From: Zhengitettix transpicula
Taxonomy: Eukaryota; Arthropoda; Insecta; Orthoptera; Tetrigidae
Length of the DNA: 64,000 bases
Direction of reading: 5' to 3'
Assembly: GCA_037074705.1 (NCBI GenBank)
Contig: CM073593.1
Coordinates: 63,591,501 to 63,655,500 of the forward strand
Made by a program: the position numbers and the translations under genes. This document shows positions 13,229 to 23,475 of the stretch, piece by piece (within the stretch, counting starts at the first letter, position 1; every line of letters begins with the position of its first letter). The notes beneath the pieces are model-generated. The model was not told where the DNA came from, searched no databases, and saw only the letters and a list, made by a program, of their open reading frames with translations.

Positions 13229-13648
13229 TAAAACAATTGATAACTTTATACAGATACTTTTTATTTTTAATTTATATCGTGACGACGTTTCGATAAGTTT
13301 TTTGTAGCTTCTTCAGGTAGTTTCCTTCAGAAGAGGTACTTTCAATGATTAATTATAGTATAATTGTTCAAAGTAAACTAAGACAAGCTAAAGTACACAA
13401 AAAGAAACAACAAACAACTTACCAAATTAATATAATAGTATAACTTAAATTCGCACAGTTTTGAAAAAGTGTCCAAGGCACAAAATTCACGTCAGTTTAC
13501 TTTATACAATTTTTCTATAAATCTAATTATTTTTAAGTACTTCTACTTTAGTAAAATATCTGAAGAAGATACAGAAATGTATCGAAACGTCGTCACAGTA
13601 TAAATAAAAAAAGTAAAAAGTGTCAGTAGAAGATGATCAATAGTTTTA
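13229..13648. mobile_element. Foldback element 1 (imperfect inverted repeat)
   Basis: The left arm from 13229 and the right arm to 13648 are reverse complements over about 90 bases each. Each arm has an inner core CGAAACGTCGTCAC preceded 16-18 bases earlier by CTGAAGA. The cores lie at 13281-13317 (minus) and 13560-13596 (plus), and the middle is unrelated AT-rich DNA. This is the form of a nonautonomous foldback or MITE-like element. No target-site duplication was identified. Confidence 0.7.
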
Positions 13649-16600
13649 CTTATTAATCTGTTTAAAATATAGTAAAAATATATTATAAAAATTTTCACAG
13701 AGATATTTGAGTTATGAATAATAAATATTTTATAGTATAAATTTCTCTATATTGTCTTATACTTTCATAATAATTCTTACTAATGTACATCATCTATCTC
13801 CCAAATTGATATTCCAACCCCCCCCCCCCATTCTTTGGATAGGAGTTATCAGAATAAAGTTAAATTACCGTGCTGGATGGAATCCTTTTACCGAAGATGA
13901 GCTGGCACTTTATCTCAAATCTCAATCTGAAATGCGGTCGATGTGAATCGCGTCTCTAAAATTGCGCGCTTCAGGCATCCGAGAGGTAAACTCATTAAAG
14001 GTAAAATATTTAGGATTCAATTTTATTTTGAATAATTATTTATCTTGTATTTAAATATTAACTGAAAAAATAAGTTAATAAGCTAAGCGATTGATCTGAA
14101 TATTCGCATTTTTGTTGCCTTTGAAAAATATCACTTATAAACGTAATTTAATTATCACGCACTTTTACTAACCTTCCTGAAATATTAAACTCAATCATAG
14201 GAGTTAATGTGTGGAATAAGTTGTATAAAATTAAATTTCTGAGGAAATATGACTACATAATAAATAAATGAAAATAACATTTTTTGATTATTTCTAGAGA
14301 AACTACCCGATTTTATTAAGAGACACCCAGTTATATTGGTCAAGTTTCTGCCGTATACATTTTATAGTACGCAAGTAAACAATACAGTTAACTTGTTATA
14401 CAAGCGTTTCTTCTAAAAGCTGAATAAATTTTGCAGAATATTTTCACGTCTAATTTCATTTAATTTTTTCGTAATGTTCGTAATTCTTACATATTCTATA
14501 TCACTACAAAACTTATAACAAATTATAAGTCTAGTTTCATTTAAGATTATTATGACAATATTCGTGGCAAAAGTAAATTTTTCAGGATTTTTTTAAATCA
14601 AAATTTTGTGATTAATTCTAGCTCTCCTCTTTGGGATAATTTTCTCGACATTTATATTAAGAAAAAAATTTTTACAGTAGTATTTTCCATTTACATTGTT
14701 GAATTTCTTTATCCTTCATCACTTTGGCATTTTCTATATTTTCACTTTACTTCATCTTTGGATACTTTTTACAGAATTCTACAATTCAGTCATTATTCTC
14801 TAATAATAAGTGTTTTCAGTAGCTACTAAACGAAATCGCTATCGGATGAGTAAATTTGTAGGCACAGCTCAATCATGTATATTTAAATTCTATTAGTCAT
14901 TTAAATATATTTTTTATACTTCAGTGCAAATTGCATTATTTTTCATTATTATAAACAAATTTAATTAAATTTACATTTTATTATCCATACGTTATAAATT
15001 CTAAAATAGTTGGAATAATATATAACAATAATCAACGTAAATGTATTGATCTCTCATACTGCTGTTATTAAATAAAACAATTCATTTTACCGTTAAGAGT
15101 GATTTGAATATTCATTGCTTAATCTCGCAGAGTCAGATTTAAGGCTTCCATTTACGAAGCCATAATGGAAGCTTCTATCTAAACTTTGGAATAGAGGTGG
15201 CTTCCTTCAAAAGTCGTATGCATTTAATTGGACGAAATTCTAGGAATTGAGACGCGGATGACGTAGATCCTTGCCCTTTGAACTAATGTAATTTCACAAA
15301 AATCTGACCACTTTATCTTCCAACTAAAACCCTGGATCCTCAAAGTTAAATCTCCATCATTAAATTAGCTCCATGACTTAAGACGCACAATGTTTAACTT
15401 ATAAATCTTTATTTTAAATGTATCGATTTGAACAGAAGCTTTTCCATACTCAGCCATTTCTCAGATTTTATTTATTTGGATACATTAAATTGAAAAAAAA
15501 TGAAGTAATTACAAAGTCAATATAATTCTTCTTACATTACAATTATCAACCAGAATATCTTTACTGCATAATAAGAAGTAAAACACTTAAAGCGGATATT
15601 TAAGTTTTATTAATTGTTTTGTATAATTTACTATAAAATTATATTTATTAGTAATCAATAATCACAGAGCACGTGTCCAAAATCAGTCTATTGTCATAGT
15701 TTTTATACATGAAACGCTAAACGGTTGCACATTGCAAACAATTGGAGCTTGGAAACTGAGGAAAAGCTTTTGAAGTTCTAAATGCTTTTATATCTTCAGC
15801 CGTAGAGTCGCAGTTAAAACTTCCTTTTGGGGAGCAGTTTCATTTCTGACAAAGTTTGATCTTCTTTTACACTTCTCTATCACCGAGAAAGAGAACGATT
15901 GCTTTGATCTGTTTCTGTGCACAATACGTAACTAAATTTTGAATGACAAATAACCTGCCTTTTTACGAATATAAACACTTCTATTAATTAAATATTTTAT
16001 GAACATTATAATAAATATTATAATATTGAGCATAATGTGAGCTACTAATAAATTCAGTGAATGTTCAACAAAATTGGGTTAACATCCGTACTATCCAGAA
16101 AACGAATGAAAGACTGTTTTATCGTGAATTAGAATTTAATTTAATGTAAGTAGATAGTAATTAATATACAAACATGTTATTAGAAGATGTTTACAATTTT
16201 TTTATCATTTAAGGAAAATTAAATATGATTTTCAGTGCAAATTAATTTAAATTATGCTTATCAAATATTTTAAATATATATTTATAATTGTCATTTCAAA
16301 TTAACAGCCTACAGGTCTTCAATGAATTTCAGTTTAACTATTTAAATCTATCAAATATTTCTTTCATTAAATTACAATTTCGTGAAATTTCACCTCTTTT
16401 GTGGAAAAATGAAAAAAAAAATTATTTAGGAAGAAGTCTTTATATTCAGGCAGTCATCGTAGATAGCGGTTTAATATAACGTGAAGGGCGGCAATAACTC
16501 TGGGACATATAGAGTTTATGGTTCATTAGGAGATGAATATATAAAGATGTAAAATAAGGTAAATGAAAGATACATAAAAAAACCAGGGGAACAATGAAAT

Positions 16601-16769
16601 AGGAGCAGACCACTTTCTTAAGTACTTTTAAAACAATTTCTATCTCTTTATGTAACACATTCCGAAGTAGTTTTGACCATAATACCTGAAATTATAAGAT
16701 TTACAGAGCGATTAAACTATTAAGAATAAATGTTACAATCAACTAATATATAACTGTAATGCTTACTCA
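13649..16769. other. Non-coding sequence with a C12 run
   Basis: No gene recognised. A C12 homopolymer lies at 13818-13829, and a short imperfect hairpin (GCTTCCAT/ATGGAAGC) lies near 15148-15175. The 73-codon frame at 14608-14829 is AT-driven and hydrophobic without any family signature. Confidence 0.5.
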
Positions 16770-16870
16770 AAGCTCAGCTCAAAGACTTGGGGAAATTGAA
16801 TTAATGAAATGTGATAGATAATTCTCGGCAGAATCGGGAATTGAACCCAGGACTTCCATTACGCCCCAAA
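16770..16870 (-). repeat. tRNA-like SINE head, left of a head-to-head pair
   Basis: The minus strand carries GGTTCAATTCC (plus 16837-16847), a perfect match to the box B consensus of RNA polymerase III promoters. It is followed by a tRNA-unrelated body toward lower coordinates. The acceptor and anticodon parts do not fold as a full tRNA, so it is a tRNA-derived SINE and not a tRNA gene. Confidence 0.55.
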
Positions 16871-16939
16871 AAATTAGTTCATATAAATAGTAAATTGTAG
16901 TTTCACGTACAAAAGATATATATATACAAAAGAGATAAA

Positions 16940-17060
16940 CATTATACCTCAGATAATCAGAGCAACTGCGTTCTTAACAGTGGTCCCAGGTTCGATTCCC
17001 GGTTCGGTCTTGTATTAATTCTCATCTAATTAACGCTGGTTGTTTCTCGCCAGAAACTCC
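16940..17060 (+). repeat. tRNA-like SINE head, right of a head-to-head pair
   Basis: Box B GGTTCGATTCC at 16989-16999 is perfect and is followed by CGGTTCGGTC and a non-tRNA body (ATTAATTCTCATCTAATTAA). The upstream 45 bases resemble a decayed tRNA 5' half with a weak box A. It faces the minus-strand tRNA-like head at 16770-16870 about 70 bp away. Confidence 0.6.
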
Positions 17061-17129
17061 AAATAATTTATTAATAACTTTTCTTATATATTCTCATTCA
17101 GATATCAAAAATACCTTCTTAGCACATCT

Positions 17130-17137
17130 ACTGAGCT

Positions 17138-17196
<59 letters not shown>

Positions 17197-17241
17197 TCAA
17201 TCTACTGAGCTGTTTATTTATATATATATATAAACTTCAAT
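17130..17241. repeat. (TA)n tract inside a tandem duplication
   Basis: The unit CTACTGAGCTGTTTA, a TA run, then TAAACTTCAAT occurs twice in tandem (17128-17200 and 17202-17241). The first copy has about 26 TA units and the second only about 6. The copies differ mainly in TA length. Confidence 0.85.
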
Positions 17242-18039
17242 CGATGTTAATTAAAATAAACATAGTTTCATTTTGCTTTATATTCAAAATTCTTCCACAG
17301 CCAAATTTATATTTATGGTATTGGTTTCTAATACTTTTTCTTTTCATAACAATTAGCTAAATGATGATGAGTCTTCCCGTTTAACCTTTTAAGTACTTGA
17401 CTATTATTTATATCATTAGACATATGTTATATATGCAGGTGAAATTTCATTTTATTATACTTCACTAGTAACTATTGATTTCATAGTCTAACCACCTATC
17501 AAAAGTAGAGTAGTTAACTTTCGTACTTCCCATCAGCCTTAATTAGAACTCTAAATTCTATATAACTCAGTTTGTAAACTTCCGTATAATTCCAAGGATG
17601 ATAAAATGAGGAAACATGCAAGTGTGTACATACAAAGATGAAAAACTTTCCAGTTTCTTGATACCAGCGATACTGTTCAGTGAACGTGATAATGTGAAAC
17701 TTACACGCGGAAAGTTCTGTTGAAGTCAGCCAAATACAATTAGGTTCGTACTTGCAGTGAAACTTGGCCACATTGTGTAAACACGTCTCACTTCTAATAA
17801 TTTAAACAGCAGCACCAAGCGGAACCTGGTAAATGAATAATTTAACGGGTCGCAAGAAAGGGTTGGAATACGCAATTCGATATGACCTTTAAAATTTCCG
17901 TAGCATAAATCAAAGTTTGTCATACAAAGGATATTTTTTACTCTTCACTCAATCTAACTGTTGTGGAATAAGTATTACATCAATCTGTTTATAGTAATAT
18001 TTATTCAGAAAAATGTGAAAATTGAATGGTATTTATGCA
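17242..18039. other. Non-coding sequence
   Basis: Two overlapping minus-strand frames (17514-17771 and 17726-17923) lie here without recognisable domains. The composition is less AT-rich than the surroundings, so an old repeat is possible. Confidence 0.4.
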
Positions 18040-19015
18040 TAGACTAGCTGATTTCCGGCATTTTCCGGCTATTTATTAACCACCATGGTTGATGCGAATA
18101 TTAAACTCAGTGACTTGACACCATTCTCGGTCTTTTTCACATTACTTTTTATGTAATCTCCTTCCACCACCACCCTTAACGTAAGGGTGCTTCACTGCCT
18201 TGCCTGTTTGAGATGAAAATAAACATTTAAAAATTCTAGATTTACACTATCAAATTAAGCGACCCGAAAAAGTTTTATTCGACGATAATAATGGCCGCTT
18301 AGGAATTTTTTAAAATTCCACCCCCGCCCCCCCCCCAACCGTAGAAGTGGTAGGTGTGTATTAAACCCTCATAGTTTATTCCTGGATCGTATGTATAAAG
18401 TTTCGTTGAAGATGGTCTACATATTTAAGATTGTACAACTAGCGGCTGAACTACATCTTAATCAGTGTGGTAAATGTTAGAATTAAAGTCAGTGACTTCC
18501 ATAACCATAGATTCAGTTCCAGTCTCCGTTGTTTACTAATTACGTTTATATAACGATCTTTCACACACATTCTGCCCCACCCACAAATCTAAGGGCTGAA
18601 CTACAACATAACTGATATGTCAATTTTAAGCTCATTGACATCTATAACTCTGGATTTGACACCAATATCGGTTGTTTTGCATTATTTTTTTTGTAACGCT
18701 ACTCCATCCCCTCCCTTATTGGTAATTTAAGGGGTATAAATCATACAATAAATACATTTGGATAGAAACTATTAATCACATAGGCCCCGAAAAGTAATTA
18801 ATCAACGCCAATATCGGCCCTTTTAGCATGTTTTTCAATTTAACCCCCGTTAATCGCTTGACAGTTGCCTAACGCTTCCAAACACCGACAGAAGCCTTCG
18901 CGGGGTTGCGCACATCATTTTACCAAAATTTCAGCGCAATCGGTGAATAGTTTAGGTTTATATAGAGGGAACACAGACAGAAGTAACCATTTTTATATAG
19001 AGAGAGATTAATGCA
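18040..19015 (+). mobile_element. Internally repetitive transposable-element fragment
   Basis: Starts near CTAGCTGATTTCCGGCATTT and ends near TTTATATAGAGAGAGATTA. Inside, a degenerate block of the form TCAnTGACatcnATAACT...TTGACACCAnTnTCGGT...TTTTTTTGTAA recurs three times (about 18100, 18490 and 18630). C-rich runs follow, including a poly-C at 18321-18340. The closing section (CAGCGCAATCGGTGAATAGTTTAG then TTTATATAGAG) resembles the 3' regions common in insect non-LTR or Helitron-like elements. I could not fix the class. Confidence 0.5.
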
Positions 19016-19481
19016 ATGATAATTCACTGTGACAATTCAAAAATTATGTATTGTATAATATAATTTATTTCAATTTTTTTCGTTAGAGAAGTTCAGCCTG
19101 AGAAATAACAAACTATTACAAATTTCAGCTCGTCGCAGTGGAACAGTCGGCTAGCTGCCGCTAGACCTGACCGAGGTATGGGTCAGCGCAAGCGAATAAG
19201 ACAAGTACAGAAAGCATATTTCTTTCTTGGTCTTTTCCTGTTTGAAATTTAAGTGATTGCCTGAAGATATACCCACGAGACACTATTTAACCCTTCCTTA
19301 CCTTGCTCTGTCTTCATAATTGTCCTTTCAATCCCTTCAATGCTATGAAATGGGAGAAATCACCGTGGATGACCCTCAATTTTCCTGTTTCTAACAAAAG
19401 AATTATTATTGATGGTTCACTATTCAAACTGACAAAACATTATACAGTGTCAAATAAATATTATACATATATATATGTATG

Positions 19482-19528
<47 letters not shown>

Positions 19529-21460
19529 CATTCAGCACAATTCTAGTTGGAATTAATAAAAGATAAATGGACCACATTTGGATCTAATTCATATTTTTTA
19601 TAACGACCTTGTTATTAACACAAAGATAAATTGTGAATTATGTAATTTGAGCATTAAAATGAATTTCTTTCACAGTAATTATCGAACGTAGCATGAGAGT
19701 GAAGACTAGAAGATTTCATATGAGAAATTAGATCCTCGGAGATTTTACTAATTACGAATTGAGTTTTGCGTGGAAGGAAGTCGGCCGATGCTCAAAGAGA
19801 GTTTGAAACTAGATTCCCTCGAGATCTCAGCCATCCAAAGAAGACGATTATTTTGCAACACGTATATTATAAATGCCACGAGTCAAGTATATAAAAACAG
19901 CTATGATGTAAAAAGTATGAACACAAAGAAAAAAAAAACCAAAATCAATATTTACCTCACATCACCGCATCTTTAATTAGGGGTCACTTATGTCATAATT
20001 AAATTTTGTGTTTAAATTTACTTATATTTTAATTTCACTAATGTATCGAAAAGCAAATAACGTTCTACAACAATAAAATGGCGACTTTTGGAAAACAGAA
20101 AAATCCCATCTTCTGGTCTTTGCGTTCTTGCTTAAGATTCTAGCGACCTCTTCTACTGAAGATTAGTTTTGCAAATATTTATCAAATATAAGTTAGAACC
20201 TCACTGAATACATTCACAATGGACGGTTGCTAAGGTGTTGCATGCACCAGCGTGTATCTGTTTTTCCTAAGTTAGGAATAGAGCGCTTATGATATTGTTC
20301 GCTCTGAAGTGCTGTCCGCAATCTCCAGCTTCCATTCCAGGACGGTAACGATTGCAATTCGGCGCAGCTGTTGGGTGGTGATGCGCGCTTCCATATCACC
20401 ACGACTCCTTTCTAATGAGTACTACGGTTAAACGAGACTTCCTGCTGGAATGACATTCCGCGCATAATTCTGTTAATATTAAGACCGAGACGAATAATCT
20501 TATAAAACCACAAAGAAGGGGTGCACTTCTTGTTCTGTTTCGTCTAATTAAAATTTTTACGTGTGGCAAAATTATAGATGCCAATTGAAACTATTAACTT
20601 TAAAACTCAAAATTATATTTCCAATAAATCAAAACAAAAATATTAAAGCAGATATTATTCCTTGTTACTTGTTACTATTTTAAATGCAAATTTAAAACAT
20701 TATTTCGGCACATTGTTTTTTTTTTCAATATGTTTTTCAGAACATAAATAAGGCAAGACAACGACAAAAATTCTGACCGTTGAGTTGTATTTCACTGAAA
20801 TAAAAATATAAAACGAATACAAAGACCATTTTCAGGTAAAGAGAGATATTGATAAACTGATTCCTATTTCTAACCAAGCACTTCGTTGCTCAAAATACGA
20901 GCGTATTTAAGTGTTTCGCAAATTGTGGGACTAAAAAATTTTCTGTCGTAATTGTGTTTGAATTCAGAAGCGAAGATAACGTAGAATACAAATATGTTTG
21001 CATCAACTACGTAAAGAGAGATTTTACTTGAACAAGGGGAAATAAAAATTAAAAAATTGTTATATCGTCTTGAGGATACTTTGGGATTTGTTTTCATTCC
21101 AGGTTAAACTTTGAATTATTTACAAAAGGTAACGTTGACTTATTCTTCGTAATAGACCCGAAATTTAAACTAATTAAAACGTAACTATAAATAAATATAT
21201 TTTTCTACGATTTTTATGTATAAAAAGATTTTTTTTATTATTAAATTAGTATCATATGTCTGCTAGTACTTTCTAAACGTAAACTTTTGCATGAAATTTA
21301 GTGGGTATCGGATTACAAAAGGAAAATTGACGGAAGTTTGTTGAAAATTCCTTAAGAACACTGACATTAAGATGGAAATAGTCGACTATCAGGAGTGTAA
21401 GAGCTTTATATCAGAGTCAGTAAAAGTTACAAGTAACAATAAATGTTTCTTTTTAAAAAC
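19016..21460. other. Non-coding sequence with one GC-richer island
   Basis: No gene recognised. 20210-20450 is clearly GC-richer than its surroundings and is open on the minus strand in two frames. One frame reads TTQQLRRIAIVTVLEWKLEI before stopping, which looks like a decayed coding or repeat fragment of unknown family. 19120-19200 is a smaller GC-richer patch. Confidence 0.45.
19486..19523. repeat. (TA)n microsatellite
   Basis: About 18-19 TA units, preceded by an imperfect TATATG/TATGTA stretch from 19465. Confidence 0.95.
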
Positions 21461-21515
21461 ATTTATTGGTTATAGTCGCGTCAACAACATAGTTATTGGC
21501 GACTTTCCATGCCTT
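21461..21515 (-). repeat. SINE family B, 3' end fragment
   Basis: The minus strand carries GTCGCCAATAACTATGTTGT, then GTTGACGCGACTATAACC and an A/T tail. It matches the 3' half of the SINE at 868-1028. A perfect 11 bp hairpin (AATAAATGTTT/AAACATTTATT, 21438-21467) abuts the tail. The tRNA-like head is absent. Confidence 0.6.
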
Positions 21516-21574
21516 CTAAATGAAATTATTACTTTTGATTCATATTACATATACATATTATTCTTACCCTAAGA

Positions 21575-22140
21575 TTCTTTGCCTATTTATATTTCGTCTT
21601 GAATGCCAGTTTTCTTACAAAACATTATCAGTTTATTTATTGCCGCTGCTGGGGAACACTTCTCCCTTCTTGTGTGGCTTTTCTAATCCTGTAGTGCTTT
21701 GGGCAGTCGTTGAGGACATGCTGGATCGTCAGGCCAGCCTTGCATAAGTCACATATAAGTTGCGATGACCTAGAAAACAGATACGTGTGCTTGAGGTTAG
21801 AGTGGAGAGTTCTTAGTTACAACCTTTTGCTGTCTCTGTGACAGATTGCTAACGTAGGATATTTCCTTGAAGTTGTCGTATTCCTTATAAAAAAAAATTC
21901 AATCCTTCCTCTTCTACGTTTGTTCCGTTTTTCCTCCAGTATTCTGGCATAGGCTTGTTGCCCGCCCATTTTAGTACTAAAAGGGCCGTTGTTTTTATTC
22001 ATCTGTTGGGATGCCTCCATCGTAGCACTTTTGTCGGCACTTTCGTTTCCCATCTATTCCTCTGTGTACCGGTATCCATCCTATCGTTATCTTATTATTG
22101 CTTTTTAGGATAGTAATAATATTTTATCGGATTTATTGAC
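21575..22140 (-). pseudogene. LINE ORF2 tail: RNase H remnant plus C-terminal Cys/His cluster
   Basis: On the minus strand one frame reads ITIGWIPVHRG (about 22057-22090), and another carries GNESADKSAT (start of the frame at 22053). Together they match the conserved end of the RNase H domain found in I/R1/LOA-group LINEs (W-I-P-x-H-x-G-x-x-GNExAD). Downstream, CDLCKAGLTIQHVLNDCPKH (about 21685-21745) is a C-x2-C-x8-H-x4-C cluster usual at LINE ORF2 C-termini. Frame changes and stops separate the parts, so it is dead. No reverse transcriptase is visible upstream of 22140, so it is strongly 5' truncated. The clade is inferred from the presence of RNase H. Confidence 0.75.
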
Positions 22141-22207
22141 GGTACCATTCTATATTTTTGGGTGGGTTATTAAAATATTTATTTATTATACACTAGAAAC
22201 AAGCTTT

Positions 22208-22210
<3 letters not shown>

Positions 22211-22244
<34 letters not shown>
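22211..22244. repeat. (AT)n microsatellite
   Basis: About 17 units, ending exactly where the LTR-like block begins. Confidence 0.95.
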
Positions 22245-22247
<3 letters not shown>

Positions 22248-22790
22248 AGTGAATATCAACCTTAAGTGGCCGCCCTTGTGTCCGGGGGCCTGAGAAGGAA
22301 TACATTAAACGTGCACGTGTGCCTGCCCGAGAGGCTAAAAGAAATCGAGGGTACGCGTCCCTTTTTTTGCATCGTTTTGGAGGGCGGAGTACGTATATAT
22401 ACGCCGAACCCGGGTGAAAGTGGACAGACGCAGGCAGACAGACAGAGTGAGGACTGAAAGTGGAGTGAGAGAGGCGAGAGGGTGGAGAATTTGGCGAGCG
22501 GTAGCCAACAAAAGGTTTTGGAAAGACGTCCGTCGCGGGGAGGCCGAAGAAGATGTCCTGCTTACTACAAAACCAGTGATCCACTACAGGTCGGCTGACG
22601 CCACAAGTTAAAGTAAGGATCACCATTTCTGTAAAGTGCCTTCAAAAGTTGAAATTTTTTACACAGTGCGGGAATAGGCTCTGTTCTTGAATAGCTACCG
22701 AGACGCCCACATTACCCTGTTGAGAAGGAGGATTTTATAACCAAGCCGGAGCTATTGATAATTTTTTTTTGCAGACCAATGTATATCTGC
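22245..22790 (+). mobile_element. LTR-like block with promoter and tRNA-Lys primer site
   Basis: Begins TGTAGTG at 22245 and has a marked GC-rich change of composition. A TATA-type motif (GTATATATAC, about 22391-22400) precedes a purine-rich GACAGACGCAGGCAGACAG leader. Two end points are possible. CACTACA at 22582-22588 would give a 344 bp LTR with perfect 7 bp inverted ends. Alternatively the block may run to the primer-binding sequence at 22791, giving about 546 bp. The ends have no target-site duplication, so the element is partial. Open frames within it on both strands (22186-22626 minus, 22266-22611 plus) follow from the GC content and show no domain. Confidence 0.55.
22394..22400 (+). 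promoter_or_regulatory. TATA box candidate in the LTR-like block
   Basis: TATATAC within a GC-rich context, about 30 bp before the purine-rich leader. Its placement fits a U3 promoter. Confidence 0.45.
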
Positions 22791-22800
22791 TGGCGCCCAA
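22791..22800 (+). promoter_or_regulatory. Primer-binding site fragment, tRNA-Lys type
   Basis: TGGCGCCCAA equals the complement of the last 10 bases of tRNA-Lys(CUU) with CCA. The match ends there and is followed by unrelated AT-rich DNA. Confidence 0.6.
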
Positions 22801-22880
22801 TAATATTTTCTAATGTATTTTAGTATTTTCTTGTAATAAAGTTTTATTTTTATATTTAGTAATAAAGGCAAATCATTACA

Positions 22881-22887
<7 letters not shown>

Positions 22888-22931
<44 letters not shown>
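22888..22931. repeat. (AT)n microsatellite
   Basis: About 22 units, with an imperfect start at 22881. Confidence 0.95.
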
Positions 22932-22933
<2 letters not shown>

Positions 22934-23079
22934 AATGCAACATATTCTTCAGACCGAATATCCGGCAACCCTTTCAGACATATCCATTGTAAATTCACAA
23001 TGGTGCTCTCCTATTTCAGTTGTTGCTCTGGGATCGTTTCTGATTAATTTCTATTAATCTTTGATTTCACAGAAATTAA

Positions 23080-23300
23080 TGAGGAGATATCCACAGAGTA
23101 GTTATATGTTCATTCAATTCACATAACGATTCTGTTAAGTGAGCCGGGAAATATTAAGTACAACAATGCTACAGTATCACGCTATGTGTGACATGTGGCA
23201 CCGTCCTGTTGGATGAAAAAAATGTTCACTTTAATATTTACAATTCTGACTAGAATTAGTCTATCATCATATACCTGAAACGACCAAAATTCACAGTTTT
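23080..23300 (-). pseudogene. Mariner/Tc1-type transposase relic
   Basis: The minus strand at 23185-23217 encodes FIQQDGATCHT. This is the signature around the second catalytic aspartate of a widespread insect mariner-like family (FQQDGATxHT). It continues as RDTVALL...FPGSLNRI after one stop. Farther on, GTTATGTGAATTG (plus about 23115-23127) looks like a mutated GDVNW motif in a shifted frame. Before the signature, RYMMI..F.SELLIL reads like the region that usually precedes it. Stops and frameshifts make it nonfunctional. Terminal inverted repeats were not found. Confidence 0.7.
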
Positions 23301-23344
23301 ATGATTATCATCTCTTCTTGAATCGCACAATAATACTCGACGAT

Positions 23345-23475
23345 TAAGAACATTGCTCATTCGGCATGACGACGGTCATAACAAGCCAGTAATGGAACGT
23401 CTGCACTGCCACGGGATTCGGGGATCGGCGAAAAATGGAATACACTCAAACCATTGCAATCCTGTGGTAATAATA
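23345..23475 (+). repeat. Dispersed repeat C, copy 1
   Basis: About 125 bp shared with 26755-26875. They share GAACATTGCTCATTCGGCAT, GACGACGGTCATAA, CCAGTAATGGAAC, CTGCACTGCC and GGAATACACTCA in order. It lies next to the mariner relic, but the second copy has no such neighbour. The class is unknown. Confidence 0.75.

Noticed and set aside
13560..13596. Hammerhead ribozyme resemblance (CTGAAGA, hairpin GATAC/GTATC, GAAAC)
   Set aside because: The core words and helix II are present, but there is one extra base before helix II and no convincing stems I or III. The left-arm version does not form helix II. A covariance-model search (hammerhead families) would decide.
16940..17010. Functional tRNA gene
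   Set aside because: Box B is perfect, but the acceptor and anticodon stems do not pair and the sequence continues into a SINE-like body.
19303..19566. 87-codon plus frame
   Set aside because: Half of it is translated (TA)n microsatellite (Tyr-Ile repeats) and the rest has no motif.
22186..22626. 146-codon minus-strand frame as a gene
   Set aside because: It lies within a GC-rich LTR-like block, its end is encoded by the (AT)n microsatellite (repeating Tyr-Ile), and it has no domain.
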